Shown piece after piece: positions 32,654-40,263 of a stretch of 64,000 nt of DNA. The stretch's first letter is position 1. Each line of letters begins with the position of its first letter. The stretch spans positions 434,001-498,000 of the forward strand of contig JAXLUN010000004.1 in assembly GCA_046329535.1 (NCBI GenBank). The letters run 5' to 3'. The stretch comes from Bog-950 sp046329535. GTDB taxonomy: Bacteria > Bacteroidota > Bacteroidia > Chitinophagales > LD1. Made by a program: the position numbers and the translations under genes. Below the pieces are notes generated by a model. It searched no databases and was not told the origin of the DNA. It saw only the letters and a program-made list of their open reading frames with translations.

Positions 32654-34094
32654 TGTGATGGGAATAAAGGCTGATTGGTTACGATTGTGGCTCATGTTTG
32701 CTGCGTTTGTTTGCTGGGAATGCGTTATTGCTCTGCCAGCCGATTCAGTAGCCAGAGTTCTTTCAGCTGCGGAGTTTATTGAAGTTGTTAAGCAATATCA
32801 CCCGGTAGCCAGGCAGGCTGCCTTGATTCCTGAACAGGCTAAAGCCGATTTATTGATTGCCCATGGCGGTTGGGACCCGAAAATATACTCTGATTATAAC
32901 AATAAGACTTTTGATGGCACAAACTATTTCTCTTATTTCGAGAATAAAATTGCGATACCTGTCTGGTATGGTATCGAGGTAAAGGCCGGATATGATTTTG
33001 CTTACGGAAATTATTTGAACAGAGAAAGCAAACTTCCTTCCGATGGACAGGGTTACTTGGGCATTTCTGTTCCATTGGGTAAGAATCTGATTATTGATAG
33101 GCAGAGAGCCGCTCTAAAGCAGGCTCAAATTTTTCGCGAGTCCAGTGAGCAGCAGCGGCTGGTGATGTTAAACGATTTGTTAGCAGATGCGTTTAAGGCA
33201 TACTATGACTGGAGCTATGCTTACAGTGAGTATCTCATCTTCTCGGAGGCGACTAAAATTGCAGCTGTACGATACTCGGCTACTGTGCAGTCCGCATTGT
33301 TGGGTGATCGGGCTGCAATTGATACCATAGAAGCCCTTACCCAATTGCAAAGTAGACAGTTTCAGTTAAATGATTCAAGACTTAAATGGTTGAACACCGG
33401 GCTGGAATTAAGCAACTATTTATGGCTTGATAACAACATGCCCCGGCCTTTTGATACAACTCTTATTCCGGCTCCCCTCACTTCCGAGTTTGTTTTTAAG
33501 CAAGTTCAAATGAGTAAACTGGATGAGTTACTCTTTCAATTGCGCATGTCTCATCCGGCCTTGCTATATTATAATTACAAACTGAAGCAGTTAGACGTAG
33601 AACGTAAACTGAAAATTGAAAATCTGAAGCCAACACTTAATGTAAATTACAACATACTTAGCGAGCGTTTTAACTTTCAAAGCACGGCAGGAATAATTTT
33701 TTCCAATAGCTATAAATTTGGACTCAACTTCGCGATGCCCCTAACTTTTATGCAAGGTAGAGGTGAGCTTAAACTTAACAAGCTTAAAATACAGGATACG
33801 AAGTATGCTATAGATTATAAGCAGCAGGAATTGGTGAGTAAGCTAAAAAGCTATTTCAATGAGCTTATAAATCTACAGCAGCAAACTAGATTGTATAGTG
33901 AAAGTGTGAAAGGGTTTAAAACTTTGTTTGATGGAGAAAGTACTCGTTTAAGTAACGGAGAAAGTTCCTTGTTTTTAGTTAATGCCCGCGAAAACCGTTA
34001 TCTGGAATCGCTGATAAAACTAAGCGAATTGCAGGCTAAGTATTACAAAACAGAGGCAAGCTTAAAATGGGCAGTTGGAGATATAGCTAAATAG
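32643..34094 (+). CDS. TolC-family outer-membrane channel
   Basis: 483 residues from ATG 32643, overlapping the HlyD gene by 11 bases; ATG 32658 is an alternative that leaves the genes nearly abutting. The signal sequence (LWLMFAAFVCWECVIALPA) is followed by the two TolC-type repeats. Each has long helices (ERKLKIENLKPTLNV, QELVSKLKSYFNELINLQQQ) and beta strands (KFGLNFAMPLTF). Like other Bacteroidota members it begins its mature part with SAAEFIEVVKQYHP. It completes the trans-envelope export path with the two upstream genes. Confidence 0.88.
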   Translation: MESSVMGIKADWLRLWLMFAAFVCWECVIALPADSVARVLSAAEFIEVVKQYHPVARQAALIPEQAKADLLIAHGGWDPKIYSDYNNKTFDGTNYFSYFENKIAIPVWYGIEVKAGYDFAYGNYLNRESKLPSDGQGYLGISVPLGKNLIIDRQRAALKQAQIFRESSEQQRLVMLNDLLADAFKAYYDWSYAYSEYLIFSEATKIAAVRYSATVQSALLGDRAAIDTIEALTQLQSRQFQLNDSRLKWLNTGLELSNYLWLDNNMPRPFDTTLIPAPLTSEFVFKQVQMSKLDELLFQLRMSHPALLYYNYKLKQLDVERKLKIENLKPTLNVNYNILSERFNFQSTAGIIFSNSYKFGLNFAMPLTFMQGRGELKLNKLKIQDTKYAIDYKQQELVSKLKSYFNELINLQQQTRLYSESVKGFKTLFDGESTRLSNGESSLFLVNARENRYLESLIKLSELQAKYYKTEASLKWAVGDIAK

Positions 34095-34116
34095 GACAAG
34101 GTAAAGTTGGTAGTAG

Positions 34117-34482
34117 TTAATGTGTATCCCCTTCCATAGGTCTCTGACAACATTCCGGCAATTTCTTAAAAGATTCCTCATTCTTCTTTAGTCCATCGGC
34201 ATCATAACCGGTATTTACAATAACTTGTCTTAGTTTATCCGGATCTGTTTTAGAAGGGTCGTATTTGATTTTTATCTTTTTGTTGTTCAAATTTAATAGG
34301 GCGTCTTCAACTCCTTCAGTCGCTTTTATCGTTTTTTCGAGTCGCGCTTTGCAAGAACCACAAATGGCAGAAGTTTGAATAGTTACGGTTTCACTTTTGC
34401 TTTTTTCGGCAGCGCTCAACCCTAAAGAAAGTAAAGCGATTAGCACAAAAGACGCACAGAATGATTTTATGGTAGGATTCAT
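34117..34482 (-). CDS. Secreted heavy-metal-associated (HMA) domain protein
   Basis: 121 residues. A signal peptide (cleavage near Ala24-Ala25) precedes one HMA ferredoxin-like domain at about 30-97 with the metal-binding CxxC as Cys41 and Cys44 (AICGSCK). The C-terminus carries extra soft ligands (ECCQRPMEGDTH). HMA domains bind Cu(I) or related ions. A secreted version next to a TonB receptor and a Cys/His-rich protein suggests periplasmic metal capture. A TATCTTTA -7-like box precedes the start on the minus strand. Confidence 0.9.
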   Translation of the reverse strand: MNPTIKSFCASFVLIALLSLGLSAAEKSKSETVTIQTSAICGSCKARLEKTIKATEGVEDALLNLNNKKIKIKYDPSKTDPDKLRQVIVNTGYDADGLKKNEESFKKLPECCQRPMEGDTH

Positions 34483-34569
34483 GGTATATCTATTTTGGTG
34501 AACTAAAGATAAGGCGCATATTGATAGTATACTATTTATTGGATTTCTTTAACTTCTTTTTTGTAGATG

Positions 34570-36555
34570 TTAGTTCAATATATATCTCAAGCCGGCAAAT
34601 GCCATTGCTCCTCGTATCGGCCCCCAAATCAGTGAGGCGTCAAACTGATTACTGAATGGTTGTTCTCCAGATATGATGGGGTTCTTTTGTATAAAGTTTA
34701 TCAGATTTTCTCCACCGGCATATACTTCCAGCTGTTTCCACTTGAAGGTTATTTGCGCATTTAACTGGAAGAAATTTTTGGATTGAAGCGGTCGCTGATT
34801 CTCTACATCATTAGTTGACGTGTCCGGAATTCTTGTCTTACCAAACCAGTTTAAACTGGTATTAAATCGCCAATGTTGTTTTTTTGTTGCGTATTGTAAA
34901 GATACCAAGCCTCGATGCTGAGGTTTTAGAGGGGTTATCTTTCTGCCATTTTTGTAATCCGTTTTAGATAATTCGTATTTATAGGCTACTTTAATATCGA
35001 AGCGTTTAATTACTTCATAGTCCGCTTCTACTTGAAAAGCATTAGCGAAAGATTTACCCGTTAAATTGTAAAGTTGAAGTAGCCGTACATTTTCTAAATC
35101 AATAACTGTTTGGTGGGTAAAGTCTGTTCTGTAGTAATCAACACTAATGTTGCCTTCTCTGAAATCAATAAAAAACTTATAGTTTAAACCGGCACCGTAA
35201 TTCCAAGCTTCTTCATAACTTATCTTGGAATCTATTTCAATAACCCGACTGCTGGATAGCAAACCGTAGTTCTCAGCAAACACCGTAGGTGTACGGTATC
35301 CTCTTCCAGCAGCTATTCTCAGTGAAAAGTCGTAAAGGATATTCCATTTTAAATTAAAACGGGGAGATATGAATGTGCCGAACAGATTATGATAGTCTAT
35401 ACGAAGTCCGGTTATCATCACGACTTTTTTTTCTCTTCCGAAATTGAAAGAAGCCTCTGTGAATATTCCGGGAACAATCTCTGTTCTTTTCCGGATGAAT
35501 GTATCTAATACTTCATTTACATGGTCTGCCAGCAGAGATGCCCCAATCTTCAATAAATCTTCTTTTTCATTCAGCTCCTTTTGATAAATGAAGTTCAGAT
35601 AGCCAAAATGTTCAAGTCCGGTGTAGTCTCTTCGGCCTATATATCCGTTTTGGCTTTGATAAATGTATTTGTATTGAATGCCTATATAGTTTTCTTTGGA
35701 AAGATTAAACCCGGTTTTAGCAAATACTTCCACTCGGTTAGTTCGTAGTTTTAGTCCCCAATTGTTTTGAGTTTGACGGTCTTCTTTAGTTGTGAAATGA
35801 ACACTCCCACCGTTCCTGTCTTCCAGATTTGCAGAAATGCCGAATATGACAGTGCTTGTTTTGCCACTCAGGTATGAGAAGCGGTGAAAAAGGTTTAGGT
35901 TTTTTATCAACGGATTATCGAGATAGTGGTCATGATTCATATCCATTTTAAACAGTGAAAGTTGACCGTTAGTGGAGTTAAGTATGCTCCATCGTTTGTT
36001 TATTTTGATGGCAGAAATCATATTTAGTTCAGTCCTCAAATCCTGATTCATAAAGAGATTGATGTAGAGTTTATCTCCATTTTGAGGTTTTTTAAACTCC
36101 ACATTAATTTGCCCGGTCATGCTTTCATAGCCATTTACAACACTACCAGCACCTTTATTTACTTGTATAGAACTCATGAGCGGCCCCGGGATGTAGTTTA
36201 ATCCAAACGTATTGCCTAGTGAACGGATACTGGGAATGTTTTCTACCATAATTTGTGAGTAAACTCCATCCAACCCAAGCATTCGTATTTCTTTTGCTCC
36301 TGATACAGCATCTGAAAAATTGACGTCCACGGTAGTTGAGTTTTCAAAACTTTCACTTAGGTTACAGCAGGCATCTTTTACTAAATCACCACTATTTATC
36401 ACTTCTACATTCATGGGAGTCATCTCCAGTCTGGTTGCTTTTCGAGTGCTTATTTCAATGTCTTTAACCTGAATTTCTTTTTGAGTAGTGTCGCTCTGCG
36501 CACCAGCTTGTAGAATGCCTAATATTCCACACAGCAATATTAAAATGCCTCTCAT
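34570..36555 (-). CDS. TonB-dependent receptor, probably for a metal
   Basis: 661 residues. A signal peptide and a plug domain at about 45-150 (MNVEVINSGDLVKDACCNLSES, ...EIRMLGLDGVYSQIMVENIPS, GAGSVVNGYESMTGQINVEF) precede a 22-stranded barrel ending in FAGLRYILN. It lacks the carboxypeptidase-like N-terminal extension found in SusC-type receptors. Vicinal Cys63-Cys64 in the plug are common to the Bacteroidota receptors found beside HMA and HYC_CC_PP genes. The flanking genes make copper or another soft metal the likely ligand (inference). Confidence 0.88.
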   Translation of the reverse strand: MRGILILLCGILGILQAGAQSDTTQKEIQVKDIEISTRKATRLEMTPMNVEVINSGDLVKDACCNLSESFENSTTVDVNFSDAVSGAKEIRMLGLDGVYSQIMVENIPSIRSLGNTFGLNYIPGPLMSSIQVNKGAGSVVNGYESMTGQINVEFKKPQNGDKLYINLFMNQDLRTELNMISAIKINKRWSILNSTNGQLSLFKMDMNHDHYLDNPLIKNLNLFHRFSYLSGKTSTVIFGISANLEDRNGGSVHFTTKEDRQTQNNWGLKLRTNRVEVFAKTGFNLSKENYIGIQYKYIYQSQNGYIGRRDYTGLEHFGYLNFIYQKELNEKEDLLKIGASLLADHVNEVLDTFIRKRTEIVPGIFTEASFNFGREKKVVMITGLRIDYHNLFGTFISPRFNLKWNILYDFSLRIAAGRGYRTPTVFAENYGLLSSSRVIEIDSKISYEEAWNYGAGLNYKFFIDFREGNISVDYYRTDFTHQTVIDLENVRLLQLYNLTGKSFANAFQVEADYEVIKRFDIKVAYKYELSKTDYKNGRKITPLKPQHRGLVSLQYATKKQHWRFNTSLNWFGKTRIPDTSTNDVENQRPLQSKNFFQLNAQITFKWKQLEVYAGGENLINFIQKNPIISGEQPFSNQFDASLIWGPIRGAMAFAGLRYILN

Positions 36556-36605
36556 CTCTATACATTTAGAATTGAAAAAACGAATAACAAGAAACTAGGT
36601 GATTT

Positions 36606-37004
36606 CTAAATGCGGAAGTTTCCGGTAAAGCGGTGACTGGCTCTGTTGATACCTGGGAAAGGCGGGTAACGATATGCAATACGAAAATCGGAAGTGTTCT
36701 CAATCCGCTCCTTTATAGTAGTGCTTGTGTTGAGAAGGTAAATGGGATGTAGAGTTGAGTACGGTTGATTATACTCTGAAACAAAATTCAGCTTTAAATA
36801 CTTCGATGTGATTTCGCAGCAAGAAGCTTTTTTAACTCCGCAATGTTTTTCAGCGGACGAATTCGTGCAACAGTGCTTGGGAGCTCCAATAGTTACATGT
36901 GTATGTTTCGATTTAAGACAAGTGTGCGCATACAGGGTTTGTCCGCTATCTGCAAACAACAAGATTAAAGTGGTAAGAAAAAGGATAAACCGCTTCAGAA
37001 ACAT
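36606..37004 (-). CDS. HYC_CC_PP family small secreted protein
   Basis: 132 residues from the ATG at 37004, which gives a clean signal peptide (MFLKRFILFLTTLILLFADSG); an earlier in-frame start at 37073 would put 23 extra residues before it. The mature part is Cys/His-rich with the family landmarks: HTCLKSKHTH, KHCC, HCGVKKASCCE and a late YPPFPG. The family is Bacteroidota-specific, of unproven function, and usually precedes a TonB receptor, as here (50-base gap). Probably a periplasmic soft-metal binder. It is divergent from the TauE gene at 37073. Confidence 0.78.
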   Translation of the reverse strand: MFLKRFILFLTTLILLFADSGQTLYAHTCLKSKHTHVTIGAPKHCCTNSSAEKHCGVKKASCCEITSKYLKLNFVSEYNQPYSTLHPIYLLNTSTTIKERIENTSDFRIAYRYPPFPGINRASHRFTGNFRI

Positions 37005-37072
37005 AGTGCTAAAGTAAGCGATAATATTTATCATATCCGTCTTTGACATTTTTTTTGCCAATATTTGGACCA

Positions 37073-37879
37073 ATGGAAATTAATCTAATACTTGGGTATA
37101 CAGGTGCCGTGCTAACGGGTGTTGTATTAGGATTAATGGGTGGTGGCGGGGCCTTACTTTCCATTCCGGTATTGGTATATCTGTTTCATATTGATGCCAC
37201 TTTGGCTACCGGTTACTCTCTTTTTTTAGTAGGTGTTACTGCTACTATGGGAGCCGTACAAAATATTCTGAAACGTCAAATAGATTATTCCGCTGCCATG
37301 TATTACGGCATTCCATCCCTGTTAACGGTGTATGTGGTACGCAGATTTGTAATACCCAATATGCCGGACAAGATTTTTCAGATTGGAGCTTATGTGGTGG
37401 ATAAGAATCATTTCATACTTTTTTTTCTGGCTATTGTAATGTTTGGAGCGGCTTACAAAATGATTGTTTCCGGACAGGAAGCCGGAGAGGACGAAGTTAC
37501 TCATCCGGTTAATCATGTCAAGTTGATGATGTATGCCGTATTAATTGGTGCGTTTTTGGGCTTGGTTGGTGCAGGAGGAGGATTCTTAATGATTCCTGCT
37601 CTGGTTTATTTTGCTAATCTGCCCATGAAAAAAGCGGTGGGTACATCATTGCTTTTAGTGGCTGTCAATTCTTTTGTAGGGTTTCTGGGAGATGTTCATT
37701 CCAGTCATCAATTGGATTGGAAGTTTTTGGCTTTGTTTTCGGCCTTTTCAATTATGGGTGTTTTTACCGGAATTTATTTGCAGCATTATCTTAACGGTGC
37801 TAAGTTGAAGAGGTCGTTCGGCTGGTTTGTACTGGCTGTGGCAGTATACATGGTAGTAAAAGAGACCTTTCTTAAATAA
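37073..37879 (+). CDS. TauE/SafE-family membrane transporter
   Basis: 268 residues from ATG 37073; a TTG at 37043 is less likely. Eight-helix protein of the TauE/SafE (TSUP) family with the paired glycine-rich motifs GLMGGGGALLSIPVL in the first half and GLVGAGGGFLMIPAL in the second. Family members export sulfite, sulfonates, sulfoacetate or related anions. The substrate is not readable here. A second member is encoded at 52516-53382. It is divergent from the metal-binding HYC_CC_PP gene. Confidence 0.9.
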   Translation: MEINLILGYTGAVLTGVVLGLMGGGGALLSIPVLVYLFHIDATLATGYSLFLVGVTATMGAVQNILKRQIDYSAAMYYGIPSLLTVYVVRRFVIPNMPDKIFQIGAYVVDKNHFILFFLAIVMFGAAYKMIVSGQEAGEDEVTHPVNHVKLMMYAVLIGAFLGLVGAGGGFLMIPALVYFANLPMKKAVGTSLLLVAVNSFVGFLGDVHSSHQLDWKFLALFSAFSIMGVFTGIYLQHYLNGAKLKRSFGWFVLAVAVYMVVKETFLK

Positions 37880-37900
37880 TTGCAATTTCTAATTCATTTT

Positions 37901-37930
37901 TTTGCAATTCACTTCAAACACTCATCTTTG
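37901..37930 (+). promoter_or_regulatory. Promoter of the DUF4139-like gene
   Basis: TTTG (37901-37904), an 18-base spacer and CATCTTTG (37923-37930), one mismatch from the -7 consensus. It lies 18 bases before the preferred ATG at 37949 and inside the longer upstream frame, which supports the shorter protein. Confidence 0.55.
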
Positions 37931-37948
37931 GCAAAATTTCAATTGAGT

Positions 37949-39490
37949 ATGAATAAACTAATCACATCCGTATTTCTTCTTTCTGCTAACATAGTTATGG
38001 CACAAAATTCACTGCCGGTTAAGAAGGTAACTATCTTTAAAAACTCGACAGCTATGGTGGTTAAAGAAGGTAATGCATCCGTAAAAGATGGGATTGTTAA
38101 ACTTCCTATTCCCGAACAGGCATTGTTTGGGACATATTTTATAGGCGCTTCGAAAGACAATGCAGTAAAGAATATTGTTTTTAGAAACGATACAATTAAA
38201 AAGAAAGACCGCAGCCGTTCAGTTTGGCAGTTTTTAGCAGGCAACATCAATAAAGCAGTCACCATCTCTTTTGCTCCTACGCAAGGTATAGACAAAACAG
38301 TTTCTGGTAAGGTATCGGAGTATGATTTGTATTCCGGTATTGTGAAGTTTACAACGGATGCCGGAAGAAATATGATTATGCATGTCGGACAAATTTATCA
38401 GGCAGATTTTAAGGAGGACCCTTCCGATTACTATATGGCAGATAGTGTTAAGAGAATGCTGATATTGAAACCAGAAAAAGTTGCCGAGACCATTTCCATG
38501 CAGGAAACATATATGACAAGCGGTATCAACTGGATTCCTTCTTACTATCTAAAATTGAAGGATGATAAGAATGCCCGTTTAGAAATGAAAGCTACTCTTG
38601 AAAATTTTTGTGAAGAACTAAAGGATGCTGAAACGGAGTTAGTTGTTGGAACTCCACAAATGCTCTACAGTAATAAGCCAGACCCGATGACTTATGACTA
38701 TTTGACTGCGGATGGTTCAAGTGATTTTGGCCGCCAAATGAGTAAAGGGTATATGCAGCGAAATGATATGCCGGTGATGGCTTTAGAGGCCGATGCCTCA
38801 GCCGGATATTTTCAAAGCAGTTTTTCAACGGAAGGAGAGAAGGCAGGCGATATGTACATTTATAAACTCGGGAAAATTTCCTTGCCTAATCAGTCAAAGG
38901 GGGCATTCCCGATTTTTGCAGGCAACATAGAATATAAGGATAAGTATGAAGGAAGTATTGCAGATATTACCAACTACTACAGTTCCAGATTTGTGCCACA
39001 GGATGAGCGCCCTTTTGATATCTTCCATTCACTAGAAATTAAGAATACCGCCACCGTACCGTTGACCACTGCCTCTGTTGTCGTTGTTAACGAAAAAGAG
39101 CAGTTTGTTGCTCAGGATGAGTTAAAATACACTCCGGTTGGTGCTAATACGAATATCCGACTCTCTAAAGCCATTGATATTATCATGAAAAACTCGGAGG
39201 AGGAAAAGAGCAGGGAGGATAATGCCAAAAAAATTGGTAAGGTAGCATACAGTAAGGTTATATTAAAAGGTTCGGTTAATGTAGATAACTATCAGGATAA
39301 GGATGTAACCGTAACCATTACCAAATCGCTCAGTGGAACTGTTCTTGTAAGTAGTAATGAAGCGAAAGTAACTAAGGTGAATTCGTATAACTACATAAAC
39401 CCTTCTTCAAACATCAAGTGGGAGGTTAAATTGGCCGCCAATCAAAAGAAAGTACTTACTTACGAGTATGAGGTTTATTTCATCCCATGA
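37949..39490 (+). CDS. Secreted DUF4139-like protein
   Basis: 513 residues from ATG 37949, with a signal peptide cut after VMAQ. The core (TYMTSGINWIPSYYLKLKDDKNARLEMKATLEN... followed by AETELVVGTPQMLY) matches the DUF4139 layout in which a transition to a beta-sandwich follows INW.PSY. The C-terminal half carries long beta stretches (VTVTITKSLSGTVL, KWEVKLAANQKKVLTYEYEVYF). The family is widespread and functionally unproven. Single gene with its own promoter, followed 47 bases later by mnmD. Confidence 0.7.
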   Translation: MNKLITSVFLLSANIVMAQNSLPVKKVTIFKNSTAMVVKEGNASVKDGIVKLPIPEQALFGTYFIGASKDNAVKNIVFRNDTIKKKDRSRSVWQFLAGNINKAVTISFAPTQGIDKTVSGKVSEYDLYSGIVKFTTDAGRNMIMHVGQIYQADFKEDPSDYYMADSVKRMLILKPEKVAETISMQETYMTSGINWIPSYYLKLKDDKNARLEMKATLENFCEELKDAETELVVGTPQMLYSNKPDPMTYDYLTADGSSDFGRQMSKGYMQRNDMPVMALEADASAGYFQSSFSTEGEKAGDMYIYKLGKISLPNQSKGAFPIFAGNIEYKDKYEGSIADITNYYSSRFVPQDERPFDIFHSLEIKNTATVPLTTASVVVVNEKEQFVAQDELKYTPVGANTNIRLSKAIDIIMKNSEEEKSREDNAKKIGKVAYSKVILKGSVNVDNYQDKDVTVTITKSLSGTVLVSSNEAKVTKVNSYNYINPSSNIKWEVKLAANQKKVLTYEYEVYFIP

Positions 39491-39537
39491 TAAAAATTGA
39501 TTTGTCTTAACTGCTGTTCGGTTATCAGTATTTATTT

Positions 39538-40197
39538 ATGAAAATATTTACCACCATAGATGGTAGTGATACCATTTACTCAGAAGAGTTTAACGAGGTG
39601 TATCATTCTCGCAATGGAGCTATACAGGAATCGCAACATGTTTTCATTAAGAATGGGTTCAATTTTTCTACAAAAGACGATATCAAAATTTTTGAAGTTG
39701 GATTTGGTACCGGACTTAACGCTTTGCTCACTATGCTTGAGTCCGAATTGAAAAACATATCGGTAGATTACACAACAGTCGAGTTACTCCCTTTAGATAT
39801 TGAAGTAGTTAAATCGCTAAACTATACAACTCGGCTGGGTTATGAATTTTGTTATGGACCTTATCATACTCTCCATTTATGCCGGTGGAACGAAATACAC
39901 CAAATCAATAATCTTTTTTCTTTCCATAAACTAAATAAATCATTGTTTGATTGCTCTCTCCCAGACGGTTATTTTGACTTGATTTATTTTGATGCATTTG
40001 CCCCGGAAAATCAGCCGGAGATGTGGACATCCGATGTGTTTTTGAAACTTTATACAGCAATGTCAGCCGGAGGAATATTGGTTACTTATTGTTCCAAAAG
40101 CTCTGTTCAGAAAACATTAAAGTCGGTCGGGTTTGTTGTTGAAAAATTGAGAGGGCCAGCGGGTAAAAGAGAAATGTTGCGAGCCCGAAAGGAATAA
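39538..40197 (+). CDS. mnmD: tRNA (mnm5s2U34) methyltransferase MnmD, standalone
   Basis: 219 residues, matching the N-terminal methyltransferase half of MnmC without the FAD-dependent oxidase half. Conserved marks: YSEEFNEVYHSRNGAIQESQHVF, SAM motif EVGFGTGLNAL, YFDAFAPENQPEMWT and the final GPAGKREMLRA. It transfers the last methyl group in formation of 5-methylaminomethyl-2-thiouridine at the wobble position of certain tRNAs. Free-standing MnmD is usual in Bacteroidota. Confidence 0.94.
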   Translation: MKIFTTIDGSDTIYSEEFNEVYHSRNGAIQESQHVFIKNGFNFSTKDDIKIFEVGFGTGLNALLTMLESELKNISVDYTTVELLPLDIEVVKSLNYTTRLGYEFCYGPYHTLHLCRWNEIHQINNLFSFHKLNKSLFDCSLPDGYFDLIYFDAFAPENQPEMWTSDVFLKLYTAMSAGGILVTYCSKSSVQKTLKSVGFVVEKLRGPAGKREMLRARKE

Positions 40198-40263
40198 TTC
40201 ATCAGCGCACATATATTGCGTTACTATTCGCTTTATTTGTAGAGTAACCAAGCAATTTATTTA

